From positions 124,001 through 188,000 of the forward strand of contig NZ_CP066356.1 in assembly GCF_023278185.1 (NCBI RefSeq): a stretch of 64,000 nt of DNA. The letters run 5' to 3'. This DNA comes from Bradyrhizobium elkanii USDA 76 (GTDB taxonomy: Bacteria > Pseudomonadota > Alphaproteobacteria > Rhizobiales > Xanthobacteraceae). The notes beneath the pieces were generated by a model that searched no databases, was not told the origin of the DNA, and was given only the letters and a program-made list of their open reading frames with translations. Each line of letters begins with the position of its first letter. The stretch's first letter is position 1. Of this stretch, positions 8,982 to 18,745 are shown piece after piece. Made by a program: the position numbers and the translations under genes.

Positions 8982-11900
8982 TTATGCCAGGGCGGCGACC
9001 AGCGCGGAGGCAGAAATCTCCATGATTTCAGTCGTTTCGGTCCAGAGCAGGGCGGCCCGGACGGGCAGCCGGGGATAAAGCCTGGCGAGCACCGCGCGGT
9101 ACAGCGCGAGCTGCCGGACGTAGCCCCGCGGCGCCTCGGCGGCGGTCTTGGGCGGGGCATGGTTGGTCTTGAAATCGACGATCAGGACGTCGGTCGGCGT
9201 CACCACCAGGCGGTCGATCTGTCCGGAGACCAGCGCCTTCGGCTGGCCCGGCCGCTCCAGCCGCCCGACGATCGAGACTTCCGCGCGGCTGCCAGGCGCG
9301 AACACGGCGGCAAAGCGCGGATCGGCGATCAGGCCGAGCACCTGATCCGCGAGCGCGGCCTGCTCCTGTTCGGACCAGCCGTCGGCATTGCGCGCGAGGA
9401 AGCCGAGCGCGGCGGCGCGCCGCCGCTCCAGGGCGACGTCGGGCAGCGACTGCAGCAGCCGGTGCACCAGCGTGCCGCGTTGCAGGGCGCGGGCGCGCAG
9501 CAGCACCGATTCGCCGGTTCGGATCGGATGGCTGTCGCCGTCAGCCGGATCGGATGGACGCAGCATGCTCGCCGTTGATGCTTCCGGTGCGGCCGGAGCA
9601 CGCAGCCAGGACGGCAGCGCGATCGGCACCGCGGCCGCTGACGCGGTCGCGCCGGTGAGATCGGCGACGTCATCCGGCCGCGAATAGCGCATCACCTTGC
9701 CGGCCGGCGTCTCCAGCTCCTCGAGCCTGAGCCCGGAATTGGCGAGCCCCTTGGTGATCAGATCGTACCAGGACGATTTTCGCACCGTGTTCATGTTGCC
9801 GGGCATGCAGCCGCCGACGATCAGCCGGTCGGCGGCGCGGGTCATCGCGACATAGAGCAGGCGGCGATACTCGTCCTCGGTGTCGCCGAGCATCGCCTTG
9901 CGCGCCTCGGCGACATTGGGCGGGTCCTCGGCCTTCTTGCCGGCCCACACCACGACGCCGGGCGCGTTCGGCGCGGCATTGCCCTGCGGCAGATGGATCA
10001 GCCGCAGCCGCTGCGTGTCCGACGGCGAGGTCGTGGTGTCGACCAGGAACACCACCGAGGCCTCGAGGCCCTTGGCGCCGTGCACGGTCATGACGCGAAC
10101 CTCGTCGCGCGAAATCTCCATGTCGCGCTTCACCTCGGTATCGGCGGCGCGCAGCCAGGCGACGAAGCCCTGCAGCGAGGCCGGCGCCTTGCGCTCATAG
10201 CTCAGCGCAAGCTCGAGGAATTCGTCGAGCGCGTCGTTGGCCTCATGGCCGAGCCGGCGCAGGATGCGCGCCCGCCCGCCGTCGCCGCCGAGCAGCCAGG
10301 CGTAGAACGCGAACGGCGTCTCCTGGGTGAAGCGGCGTTCGCATTGTTCGAGACGGCGCAGCGCGGCCGCGAAGCGTTCGTCGGTCGGCGCCTGCGCGGC
10401 CAGTGCCTCGCGCAGCGAGCCGCGACGCTGGTACGCCAGCTTGAACAAATCGTCGTCGTCGAGGCCGAACAGCGGGCTCTTCAACGCCACCGCCAGCGCG
10501 AGATCGTCCTGCGGCAGCAACAGCGCATCGGCGAGGTTCATCAGGTCGATGATCGCGATGTGCTCGGTCAGCTTCAGCCGGTCGGCGCCGGCGACCGGGA
10601 TGCCGGCGTGCTTCAGCGCCTGGATCACCGCGTCGAAGGCGTTGCCGCGCCGCCGCACCAGGATCAGCATGTCGCCGTAGCTGAGCGGTCGCCGTCCGCC
10701 TTCGCTGCCGGTCATGGTGCCGCTGGCAACGAGGCGCTTGATCTCGGCCTGGATGCGCCTTGCCAGCTTCACCTCGGGGCTGGTCACCGAGACGCCGTCG
10801 AACGGCGCGCGCCAGCCCTCGATGTCCTGGCGATCGTCGGCAACCGCGAGATCCCAGAGCTCGATCAGGCTCGGGCCGGCGTCAGTCATCGCATTGTGGA
10901 TCGGGTAGCCGTTCTCGACCGCATGGATGCTGCGAAAGATGTCCTGCTCGCGGAACACGTGGTCGACCGAGTGCAGTATCACCGGTCCCGAGCGGAACGA
11001 ATAGGTGAACGACACCGGGTCGAACTTCAGCCCGGCTTCCTCGAACCGCCGCTTCAGCTCGCGCCGCCGCAGGTCGAATTCGCGCGGCGCCGCGCCCTGG
11101 AACGAGAAGATCGACTGCTTCTCGTCGCCGACCGCGAACACGGTGCGCACCAGGCCATCGCGCGCGCCGGCGCCGGAGGTGAATTCCGAGATGATGTGCG
11201 CGACGATGTCCCATTGTCGGGGGCTGGTATCCTGCGCCTCGTCGATCAGCACGTGATCGACGCCGCGGTCGAGCTTGTAATGCACCCAGCCCGACGAGAC
11301 GCGGTCGAGCATCGCCAGCGTCTTGTCGATCAAATCGTCATAGTCGAGCAGGCCGCGCTCCAGCTTCTCGCGCCGGTAATGCGCGGCGGCCGCGGTCGCA
11401 ATGTGGATCAGTGCCTCGGTGCGGTCGCGCGCGACCACGGCGCGGCGGCGTTCGATCAACGGACCGAGACGGTCGGTCTCCGCCTCGAACCGATGGCCTG
11501 CGACCGAATTCTTCTTGATGAAATTGTTGGTGACGACAGACGCGCGCGGCGCGCGGTCGTCGGTGAGAAAGACGCCGAGATATTCGTCGACCTGGGCTGC
11601 GCCGGTGAAGGTCAGCGCGGCTCGCAGTCGCTCGGCCTGCTTCTGATCCGCCTTGCTGCTGGTATCGAGGAGCGTAGCCATCTCCTTCCAGCTCGCGCGC
11701 GGCAGGTTCGGCCCGTCGATGATCTCGCGCTCGACATCCTCGATGCGAATATCGGAGGGGACGCCGAGCGCGGCCGACATCTGCGCGGCGGCGGCCGCGG
11801 CGTTGCCGGCGGCATCGGTCCAGGCCATGAAATGGTCGCGGCTGAGGCAGGCCTCGCGGACCACCTCCTTGAAAGTGACGTCGGCGGCATTTGCCATCGC

Positions 11901-12458
11901 CGTCCGCAGCGCGCGGCCGATCGGACTGTCGGGAATCCGCGACGCTTCGAGGAACACCGCGAGATTGGCGCGCTCCATCATCTCGTTCTGGTCGCGGTCG
12001 TCGAGCACGGCAAAGCGCGCCGGCACGTTGGCCTCGAACGGAAACTGCTGCAGCAGGCGGGTGCACAGCGCGTGGATCGTCTGCACCTTCAAGCCGCCCG
12101 GCGTCTCCAGCGCGCAGGCAAACAGCTTGCGCGCCTCGCGCCGCAACGTGGCGGAAGGGTGGGCGATACCGGCCTCGCGGATCGCGGCGTCGAGCCCGGC
12201 GTCGTCGAGCGTCACCCAATGGCCGAGCGTCGTGAACACGCGCTCGGCCATGTTCGCCGCGGCCGCCTTGGTGAAGGTGATGCAGAGGATCTTTTCCGGC
12301 GGCACGCCCGACAGCAGCAGGCGGATCACGCGCTGCACCAGCACATGGGTCTTGCCCGAGCCGGCATTGGCCGACACGAAGGTCGACGCTTTCGGATCGG
12401 ACGCACGCGCCTGCGCGTCGCGCACGGCGGGCGGGATGGGCCTGATAGCCTTCACCAT
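8982..12458 (-). CDS. addA: Double-strand break repair helicase-nuclease AddA
   Basis: AddA is the motor and nuclease subunit of the AddAB complex, which resects broken DNA ends for RecA loading (the RecBCD counterpart). The 1158-residue protein has a UvrD/Rep-type helicase: motif I ANAGSGKTHVL near residue 32, LIDEAQDTS (motif II), and MTVHGAKGLEASVVFL (motif V region). The C-terminal PD-(D/E)XK nuclease keeps LIVDFKTNH. The ATG at 12458 overlaps the addB stop by 7 nt (ATGGTGA), so the pair is translationally coupled. Confidence 0.95.
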   Translation of the reverse strand: MVKAIRPIPPAVRDAQARASDPKASTFVSANAGSGKTHVLVQRVIRLLLSGVPPEKILCITFTKAAAANMAERVFTTLGHWVTLDDAGLDAAIREAGIAHPSATLRREARKLFACALETPGGLKVQTIHALCTRLLQQFPFEANVPARFAVLDDRDQNEMMERANLAVFLEASRIPDSPIGRALRTAMANAADVTFKEVVREACLSRDHFMAWTDAAGNAAAAAAQMSAALGVPSDIRIEDVEREIIDGPNLPRASWKEMATLLDTSSKADQKQAERLRAALTFTGAAQVDEYLGVFLTDDRAPRASVVTNNFIKKNSVAGHRFEAETDRLGPLIERRRAVVARDRTEALIHIATAAAAHYRREKLERGLLDYDDLIDKTLAMLDRVSSGWVHYKLDRGVDHVLIDEAQDTSPRQWDIVAHIISEFTSGAGARDGLVRTVFAVGDEKQSIFSFQGAAPREFDLRRRELKRRFEEAGLKFDPVSFTYSFRSGPVILHSVDHVFREQDIFRSIHAVENGYPIHNAMTDAGPSLIELWDLAVADDRQDIEGWRAPFDGVSVTSPEVKLARRIQAEIKRLVASGTMTGSEGGRRPLSYGDMLILVRRRGNAFDAVIQALKHAGIPVAGADRLKLTEHIAIIDLMNLADALLLPQDDLALAVALKSPLFGLDDDDLFKLAYQRRGSLREALAAQAPTDERFAAALRRLEQCERRFTQETPFAFYAWLLGGDGGRARILRRLGHEANDALDEFLELALSYERKAPASLQGFVAWLRAADTEVKRDMEISRDEVRVMTVHGAKGLEASVVFLVDTTTSPSDTQRLRLIHLPQGNAAPNAPGVVVWAGKKAEDPPNVAEARKAMLGDTEDEYRRLLYVAMTRAADRLIVGGCMPGNMNTVRKSSWYDLITKGLANSGLRLEELETPAGKVMRYSRPDDVADLTGATASAAAVPIALPSWLRAPAAPEASTASMLRPSDPADGDSHPIRTGESVLLRARALQRGTLVHRLLQSLPDVALERRRAAALGFLARNADGWSEQEQAALADQVLGLIADPRFAAVFAPGSRAEVSIVGRLERPGQPKALVSGQIDRLVVTPTDVLIVDFKTNHAPPKTAAEAPRGYVRQLALYRAVLARLYPRLPVRAALLWTETTEIMEISASALVAALA

Positions 12459-15400
12459 TCCTCGATCCCCAGGCCGCCGGCGGCGGACCATTCCTTGATG
12501 CGCGCGAGGTCGTCATAGGCGCCGTAGCGGTTCGCCCACATCGAGAGGTTCAGCGAAGTGTAGGCCTGCTGCTCGTCGTCGAAGGCGCGGATCAAGGCCT
12601 CCAGCTTGCGCCGCGCGCTGTCGGCGGCCTCGTCGGGCGGCTGCGGCGTGTCGCTGGTCTTGATCTTCAGTTCCAGCGAACGCTGCTCGCCCGGCGGGTT
12701 GTTGCCGCTCAGCCTGACATAGACGAGGTCGCCGACCGAGGAGCCGGCCGGGATCTCAGCGAAGCCGCCCTCGCGCAGGATCGCGGCTTCCAGGGTGAGC
12801 TGCGGCGACAGGCCCATCCGCACCTGCTTGCCGGTCGGCGGCTGGCCGGTCTTGTAGTCGAGGATCGCAAAGCTGCCGTCGTCGCGCCGCTCGATGCGGT
12901 CGGCGCGCGCCGAGAGGGTGAAGGTCCTGGCATCGTCGAGCGGAATGCCGATCTCGCCGCGGATCTCGGCCTTGATGGCTTCGATCTGGCCGCGCCGGGC
13001 CTGCTCCCATTCGGCAAACCACGCCGCGATGCGCTGGAAGCGCGGCCACCACAGCGCCCGCGCCTCGGGCCGCTCCATCAGCGGCGCGAAATATTTGGCC
13101 CCGATCTCGCGCAGCGTGCGCAAGGTGTCGGGAGGCAGCGCATCGGCATAGACCTGCGTGAACTCGCCGAGCGCCTCGTGAATCGCCGAGCCGCGATCGG
13201 CCGCCGACAACGGCATGTCGACGGGGTCGAGCGGATCGAGCTTCAGGATATAGCGCGCATAGATGGTGTAGGGATCGCGCAGCCAGTCCTCGATCGCGGT
13301 GACCGACATTTTCAGCGGCCGTGCCTCGCGTGGCGGCCGCGGCTCCGGCTGCGGGATCGGCTCGACCTTGTCGGGCCGGTCGAGCTCGGCGGCATATTGC
13401 ACGTAAGTTTCGCCGGCCGATGTCGCGGCCTTCCAGCGCGCTTCGCCGGCAACGGCTTCGAGCCGGTGCAGGAAGCGCGAGGCGACCGCCGGCGCGCCGC
13501 CGACTTTTGCGGCGTGGGTGAGGATCACCTCGTCATGGCCGAGCAGCTGCGCAAAGTCGTGCGCGGACAGGCCGATGCGGCGCTCGGGAAGATCGAGCCC
13601 GAGCTCATGCCGCATCGGCCGGCTCAGCCAGGGATCGATCCGCGACGCCGGCGGCCAGACGCCCTCGACCAGGCCGCCAAGGATGACGCGATCGGATTCG
13701 GTGAGACGCGCTTCGAGCTGGCCGAAGATGTTGAGCTGCGCGCGCGCCGATTCCGGCCGCCGCACCATGCGGTCGGCGAACGCGGTCTGGAACACCTCGG
13801 GATAATCGGCGAGCGGCGTCATCAGCCCGCTCGGCTGCTGCTTGGCGAGCAGCTCGTCGAACGCGGACGCCAGCGACGCACCGGCGCGCTCCTCGAACAC
13901 GATAGCAACGCCGTTCCGGTCGCCGGACAGCGCGATCAGGACCTCGCGATGGCGCGCGGCGAGCTCGGCGAAATCATAGGGCTTTGACGACGTCATGCCT
14001 TCCAGCGGCGCCAGCGCCGCCTGCAATCTGGCGATCAGACCCTCGGCCTGGTTGAGCTCGTTGTCGCGCAGCCGGGCACGCGGCTCCATCGCGTGCAGCG
14101 ACGAGGTCTCGCCGCCGTGCAGCTTGACCAGCTCGGCGCGGAAACGCGCGAAGTCGCGCGCGAGGCCGCCGGTCCCGGCTTGCGGCCGCGTACCGCGCAA
14201 CAGCGCGATCTCCAGCACCTCGATCGCGCGTCGGAGCGCGCCATGGGGGCCGCCGAGCCGGAACAGTGGATGCTTGAGCAGCGCGAGCAATGTCGGCGGC
14301 TCCAGCCCCTTGGCTGCAGCCTCCGCGGTCAGGCGGGCGAACACCCCGGCTGGCGTTTCCATCAGCGCATCGCCGCCGGAATCGTCGAACTCGAGCTTCC
14401 AGCGCGTCAGCGACGCCATCACACGGCGCGCCAGCGCGCGATCCGGCGTCACCAGCGCGGCCGATTTGCCGAGATGACGCGCCTCGCGCATCGCGACCGC
14501 GATCGCCAGCGCCTCCATTTCCGGATTGGGGGCCTCGACCACGGTGAGGTTGGTCATCCCCGCGGAAATCCGCGCCACGATCTCCGGCCGCTCCAGCCGG
14601 TCATGCCATTGCGCGGTCGCGGTCGAGGGACGCATCGTCTCCGACACCAGCACCTCGCGGCCGAGCGGCGCCGGCTCGGCAAGGCTCTCGACATCGCGGC
14701 GCCTGATGCCGAAGCGGTCGAGCAACGCGTGCATCGCGTATTGCGGATGGTTCGACGAGGGCGGCGTTACGAACCTGCCGTCGTCGCCGCGCTTGCCGCC
14801 GATCGTGTCCCAGGAGTCCTCGTCGAGATCGGTGTCGAGCCCGGGCAGCACCACGGCGCCGTTCGGCAGCTTCGCCACCGCGTGCAGGAATTTCGCCGTC
14901 GCCGGCATCGAGCCGGTCGAACCGGCGGCGATCACCGGGCCCGTGGGATGCGCGGTCAGCCGCGCCGCTTCCGCCTCGATCAGGAGATCGCGGCGCGCGG
15001 CGGGCTCGATCCGGCCGATCTCCTTGAGGTAGCTGGGCCAGGCGTCGCGCGCGATGCGCAGGAAGTCGAGCGAGTGCTGCCAATATTTGTCGAGCTGGTC
15101 CGGCACCAGGCGGTCGAGCGCGCGCCAGTCGACGCCGCGCGTCACCATGTCGTCCATCAGCCGCGCCAGATCGCCGGCGAGTTGCAGCGTCGAGGCCGGC
15201 CCGCCGACCACCAGCGGCGCCGACACCGGCGTCTTGGCCCAGGCCGCGACCAGATGCGCGAGGGTCAGCCGGCGCTCGAGCTCGCCGAGCCGTGGCGGAA
15301 TCTCCAGCGGCGCGGCGCCGCCGACGTCCTCGCTTTGGTCGGCGAAGCTGAGTTCGTCCTCGTCGATGTCGCCAAGCGCGACGATGCGCGGCAGCACGGC

Positions 15401-15598
15401 AGCGTCAGACTCGAGCACATCGAGGAAGATTTCCCGCGCCAGCCGTCCGGCACGGCGGGTCGGCAGATACAGCGTGGCGTTGGCGAGCCTTGCCGGATCG
15501 CTCTGCGCCTCGAATCCCGCGACCAGCCGGCCATCGACCAGCGCCGAGATGACGGTGCGCAGGAACGGCGCAGAAACGGGAACACTGAAGACGCGCAT
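12452..15598 (-). CDS. addB: Double-strand break repair protein AddB, alphaproteobacterial type
   Basis: AddB is the second nuclease and Chi-recognition subunit of AddAB. The 1048-residue protein ends with a PD-(D/E)XK nuclease (FAILDYKTGQPPTGKQ) and a preceding RGSAIHEALGEF helix. The N-terminal helicase-like half has no usable P-loop. I find no cysteine in the whole protein, so it cannot hold the 4Fe-4S cluster of Bacillus AddB; the position before the nuclease reads DPYTIYARYIL where the iron-sulfur type has a cysteine. The ATG at 15598 (MRVFSVPVS) was taken over one 57 nt upstream. Confidence 0.93.
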   Translation of the reverse strand: MRVFSVPVSAPFLRTVISALVDGRLVAGFEAQSDPARLANATLYLPTRRAGRLAREIFLDVLESDAAVLPRIVALGDIDEDELSFADQSEDVGGAAPLEIPPRLGELERRLTLAHLVAAWAKTPVSAPLVVGGPASTLQLAGDLARLMDDMVTRGVDWRALDRLVPDQLDKYWQHSLDFLRIARDAWPSYLKEIGRIEPAARRDLLIEAEAARLTAHPTGPVIAAGSTGSMPATAKFLHAVAKLPNGAVVLPGLDTDLDEDSWDTIGGKRGDDGRFVTPPSSNHPQYAMHALLDRFGIRRRDVESLAEPAPLGREVLVSETMRPSTATAQWHDRLERPEIVARISAGMTNLTVVEAPNPEMEALAIAVAMREARHLGKSAALVTPDRALARRVMASLTRWKLEFDDSGGDALMETPAGVFARLTAEAAAKGLEPPTLLALLKHPLFRLGGPHGALRRAIEVLEIALLRGTRPQAGTGGLARDFARFRAELVKLHGGETSSLHAMEPRARLRDNELNQAEGLIARLQAALAPLEGMTSSKPYDFAELAARHREVLIALSGDRNGVAIVFEERAGASLASAFDELLAKQQPSGLMTPLADYPEVFQTAFADRMVRRPESARAQLNIFGQLEARLTESDRVILGGLVEGVWPPASRIDPWLSRPMRHELGLDLPERRIGLSAHDFAQLLGHDEVILTHAAKVGGAPAVASRFLHRLEAVAGEARWKAATSAGETYVQYAAELDRPDKVEPIPQPEPRPPREARPLKMSVTAIEDWLRDPYTIYARYILKLDPLDPVDMPLSAADRGSAIHEALGEFTQVYADALPPDTLRTLREIGAKYFAPLMERPEARALWWPRFQRIAAWFAEWEQARRGQIEAIKAEIRGEIGIPLDDARTFTLSARADRIERRDDGSFAILDYKTGQPPTGKQVRMGLSPQLTLEAAILREGGFAEIPAGSSVGDLVYVRLSGNNPPGEQRSLELKIKTSDTPQPPDEAADSARRKLEALIRAFDDEQQAYTSLNLSMWANRYGAYDDLARIKEWSAAGGLGIEEW

Positions 15599-15672
15599 GG
15601 GCTGCCTGATTCGAATCCGGCGCCAATATAGGGAGCGGCGGCCGTCGATAGCCACCCCTCTCGGTCAACTTC

Positions 15673-15768
15673 AGGGCTATCGCATATGAGCTCGGTCGCT
15701 CCACAAACTCGTCATGCCCGGCCATGACGGTTCGGACAAATCCATTTCCTCCCATATGCGATAGCCCT
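15673..15768. repeat. Inverted repeat pair AGGGCTATCGCATATG
   Basis: AGGGCTATCGCATATG at 15673-15688 is repeated perfectly in inverted orientation at 15753-15768 (16 bp). The interior contains a second motif, TCATGCCCGGCCATGA. A single arm recurs at 36495-36510. It lies between addB and the LysR cassette, at the likely junction of an inserted gene block. Confidence 0.8.
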
Positions 15769-15785
15769 GCGGTCAACGTCACCGC

Positions 15786-16706
15786 TCAATATCGCAATCG
15801 GCCGGCGCAGCGATCGACGGCATCCAGGAACCAGCGCAACGCCGGATCCCGGGCGGCGCGGCTTGGGTGGATCAGGTCGATCGCGAAGGCGGGGATGTCG
15901 ATCGGCGGCGCGACGACGGCAATGTCGGCCAGATGCGTGAAGCGCCGGGCGACGCGCTCGGCCATCGTGGCGATGAGATCGGTGCCGGCCACGGCGAACG
16001 GAACGGCCACCACATGCGCGAGCGTCACCGCCACCCGTCGCTTCAGTCCATGGCGTGCCAGCAGCGCGTCGATCACGCTCGGCAGGCCGTCGCCGCCGGC
16101 CGCCGAGAACAGCGCGTGCGGCAGGGTCGCGTAATCTTTCAGACTGAGGCGCTCCGATCGGTTCGTGCGCGCAGTATCGCGGACGCAGACAAAGCGTTCC
16201 TCGAACAGCCGGTGCCGGACGCAGCGCGGCGATTCCGGCAGGTGCCCGCCAATCAGCGCATCGAGCTCGCCGCGCTCCAGCTTCGCCAGCGCCACCGTCG
16301 CGTCGGTGAGCGGGCGCACGGCAAGGTCAATGCCGGGAGCTTCGATGCGCAGCAGCCGGGTCAGTTCCGGCACCACAACGAGATCGCCGTAGTCGGTCGC
16401 GGCGATGGTGATGCGCCGTCGCGCAATGGCCGGATCGAAGCCCTGGTCAGGCACCAGCGCGCTCCGGATTTGCCGCAGCGCTTCGCCGATCGGCCCGGCC
16501 AGCGCCAGCGCCTTTTCGGTCGGCTGCATGCCCGCGCCGGCACGCAGGAACAGTTCGTCGGCAAACAGCGCACGCAGTCTTCGCAATGCGCTGCTCATGG
16601 AAGGCTGGGCGAGCCCGATGCGCTCGGCCGCCCGGGTGACGTGGCGCTCCTCCATCAGCGCTTCGAATGCGACCAGCAGGTTGAGATCGATGGCGGCTAA
16701 ATTCAT
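15786..16706 (-). CDS. LysR-family transcriptional regulator
   Basis: The 306-residue protein has a typical N-terminal winged helix-turn-helix (MNLAAIDLNLLVAFEALMEE, then HVTRAAERIGLAQPSMSSALRRL) and a substrate-binding domain. It is divergent from the BASS-like transporter at 16779 with a 72-nt gap, the usual arrangement for a LysR protein that controls its neighbour. A T-N11-A-like site within ATGCTTATAAGAATAAT lies in that gap. The start at 16706 was chosen because family members begin close to this HTH. The inducer is unknown. Confidence 0.88.
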   Translation of the reverse strand: MNLAAIDLNLLVAFEALMEERHVTRAAERIGLAQPSMSSALRRLRALFADELFLRAGAGMQPTEKALALAGPIGEALRQIRSALVPDQGFDPAIARRRITIAATDYGDLVVVPELTRLLRIEAPGIDLAVRPLTDATVALAKLERGELDALIGGHLPESPRCVRHRLFEERFVCVRDTARTNRSERLSLKDYATLPHALFSAAGGDGLPSVIDALLARHGLKRRVAVTLAHVVAVPFAVAGTDLIATMAERVARRFTHLADIAVVAPPIDIPAFAIDLIHPSRAARDPALRWFLDAVDRCAGRLRY

Positions 16707-16778
16707 TGTAGCAATAATGCTTATAAGAATAATCGATTTCAACAATGATTTGCCCCGACCTATGTTTGTTGGCCGGAC

Positions 16779-17723
16779 ATGACGACGGGACCTACGAATT
16801 TGGCGAGATTTGCGAGGCTGGTGCCGCGCGGGCCGACACTGCTGATCATCGGCGTGCTGGCGGGATTGGCTTTTCCCGCCTTGGCGGATGGCGTGCGCCC
16901 GCTGATGGCGGCGGCGATCTTCGTTCTGGTGCTCGGCACCTTCCTCCAGGTCGACGGGACGGCGTTCCGGCGCGCGTTGCGGCGGCCGCTGGTCTGGCTG
17001 CTGTTGCCGGCGCTCGCCATGCTGGCGAGCCCGCTTGCCGTCGGCTTCGCCGCGCGCGGCGCCGGCTTTCGACCGGAGCTGATCGTCGCATTGGTGCTGT
17101 CGGTGTGTGCGCCGCCGTCGAGCGGCACGGCGGCCGTCGCGCGCGTGCTCGGCTTCGACGCGACCATTCCGCTTGCCGTGACGCTGCTGTCGATGGCGCT
17201 GGCGCCGGTCACCGTGCCGCTGATCGCCGCGGGATTTGCCGGTCTCGCGCTCGATCCGCTGGCGCTTGCGGCGCGGCTGGCCCTGCTGGTCGGCGCCGCC
17301 GGCGCGCTGGCGTTGCTGCTGCGCAATCAGGCCGCTGCACGATTGGTGCAGCACGCGCGCATCATCGACGCGCTCGTGCTCGCCTCGCTGCTGCTGTTCG
17401 CGATCGCCACCATGGCCGGGGTGCGCACCCAGATCGAAGCGCAACCGGCCGCCGCGTTCACCTGCGTCGGCCTTGCCTTCGCCTGCAATCTTGCCCTGCA
17501 ATTATGTGGCGCGCTGCTCACGCCGGGCAATCTGGCTGCACGGCTGACCAGCGGCCTCATTCTCGGCAACCGCAATGTCGGACTGGTCTGGTCGGCGATG
17601 GGCGCTGCGGTGTCGCCGATGACGGCGTTGTTCTTCGCCGCCACGCAGTTTCCGATCTATATGACGCCGCGGCTGATCGAGATGCTTGTTCGCCGCGAGC
17701 GCAAGGAGAATGCCTCACCATGA
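16779..17723 (+). CDS. Bile acid:sodium symporter-like (BASS) transporter
   Basis: This is a 314-residue, very hydrophobic protein with about nine to ten predicted membrane helices and a repeated architecture. APPSSGTAAVARVLGFDATIP and LGNRNVGLVWSAMG resemble the crossover-helix motifs of the BASS/SBF family. The family moves organic anions or metabolites, often with sodium; the substrate here is unknown. The ATG follows the LysR gap. Its stop overlaps the ATG of the DUF2891 gene (ATGA at 17720-17723), so the two proteins are made together. Confidence 0.7.
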   Translation: MTTGPTNLARFARLVPRGPTLLIIGVLAGLAFPALADGVRPLMAAAIFVLVLGTFLQVDGTAFRRALRRPLVWLLLPALAMLASPLAVGFAARGAGFRPELIVALVLSVCAPPSSGTAAVARVLGFDATIPLAVTLLSMALAPVTVPLIAAGFAGLALDPLALAARLALLVGAAGALALLLRNQAAARLVQHARIIDALVLASLLLFAIATMAGVRTQIEAQPAAAFTCVGLAFACNLALQLCGALLTPGNLAARLTSGLILGNRNVGLVWSAMGAAVSPMTALFFAATQFPIYMTPRLIEMLVRRERKENASP

Positions 17724-18733
17724 GTGCGACGATCCTGACCGAAGACCTCGCCGTCCGCTTCGCGCGCATCGCGCTCGGCCATGTCACGCGCGAATATCCG
17801 AGCAAGCCGGATCACGTGCTGGCGGGGCCGCAGGACGCGCGCACGCCGCGCGAACTGCATCCGGTGTTCTTCGGCAGCTACGACTGGCACTCCTGCGTCC
17901 ACAGCTACTGGATGCTTGCCCGGCTGCTGCGCCGCTATCCCTCATCCGAGGCGGCGGACGATATCCGCGCGCTGTTCGACGCGCAGGTCGTTGCGGAGAA
18001 GATCGCGGCCGAATGCAGCTATCTCGCCGCCCCGACCGCGCGCGGCTTCAAGCGGCCTTACGGCTGGGGCTGGCTGTTGAAGCTCGCGGCAGAGCTCTCG
18101 CTGCTCGAGAACACCAATTGGCGCGACCGGATCGCGCCGCTTGCCGGCATCTTCGCGCAGCGATACCGCGATTTCCTGCCGCTCGCCACCTATCCGGTGC
18201 GGGTCGGCACCCATTTCAACACCGCGTTCGGGCTGCGCATGGCAGCCGACTACGCCGCGGTGATACAGGACGATGCGCTCAGTGCGCTGTTGCGCGACAC
18301 GGCGCTGCGCTGGTACGGCGCCGATCAGGATTGCCCCGCCTGGGGTGAGCCGAGCGGCGACGACTTCCAGTCGTCCGCGCTGATCGAAGCGGAGTGCATG
18401 CGCCGGCTATTGGCACCGGGTGACTTCCTGCCCTGGTTCGACCGCTTCCTGCCGCGGCTCGAACTGCGCGAACCGGCAACCCTGTTCCGGCCTGCCACGG
18501 TCACCGATCGGTCGGACGGCAAGCTGGCGCATCTCGATGGGCTCAATCTCAGCCGCGCATGGTGCTGGCGGGCGCTGGCCGGCGCGTTGCCGGCGGCCGA
18601 TGCCCGTCGTCCGATCCTGCAGGATGCCGCGCGACGCCATCTCGACGCCGGCCTGCCGCATATCGCCAGCGACTATATGGGTGAACACTGGCTTGCGAGC
18701 TTCGCGGTGCTCGCGATCGACGCCGAGGGCTGA
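17720..18733 (+). CDS. DUF2891 family protein
   Basis: The 337-residue soluble protein has no signal peptide. It has conserved acidic, histidine and tryptophan clusters: FGSYDWHSCVHSYWML (residues about 51-66), RPYGWGWLLKL, THFNTAFGLRMAADY, WGEPSGDDFQSSALIEAE and GEHWLASFAVLA. They suggest an all-helical toroid enzyme that acts on a polar substrate. That is inference; the family has no established function that I know of. It is translationally coupled to the upstream transporter (ATGA overlap), so it may process what the transporter carries. Confidence 0.75.
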   Translation: MSATILTEDLAVRFARIALGHVTREYPSKPDHVLAGPQDARTPRELHPVFFGSYDWHSCVHSYWMLARLLRRYPSSEAADDIRALFDAQVVAEKIAAECSYLAAPTARGFKRPYGWGWLLKLAAELSLLENTNWRDRIAPLAGIFAQRYRDFLPLATYPVRVGTHFNTAFGLRMAADYAAVIQDDALSALLRDTALRWYGADQDCPAWGEPSGDDFQSSALIEAECMRRLLAPGDFLPWFDRFLPRLELREPATLFRPATVTDRSDGKLAHLDGLNLSRAWCWRALAGALPAADARRPILQDAARRHLDAGLPHIASDYMGEHWLASFAVLAIDAEG

Positions 18734-18745
18734 CGAAGGCGCCGC

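Noticed and set aside
9993..12518. An 841-codon open frame on the plus strand opposite addA
   Set aside because: It lies wholly opposite a gene with clear helicase motifs. Its translation is rich in Arg, Gln and His without any recognisable domain, as expected for high-GC shadow frames.
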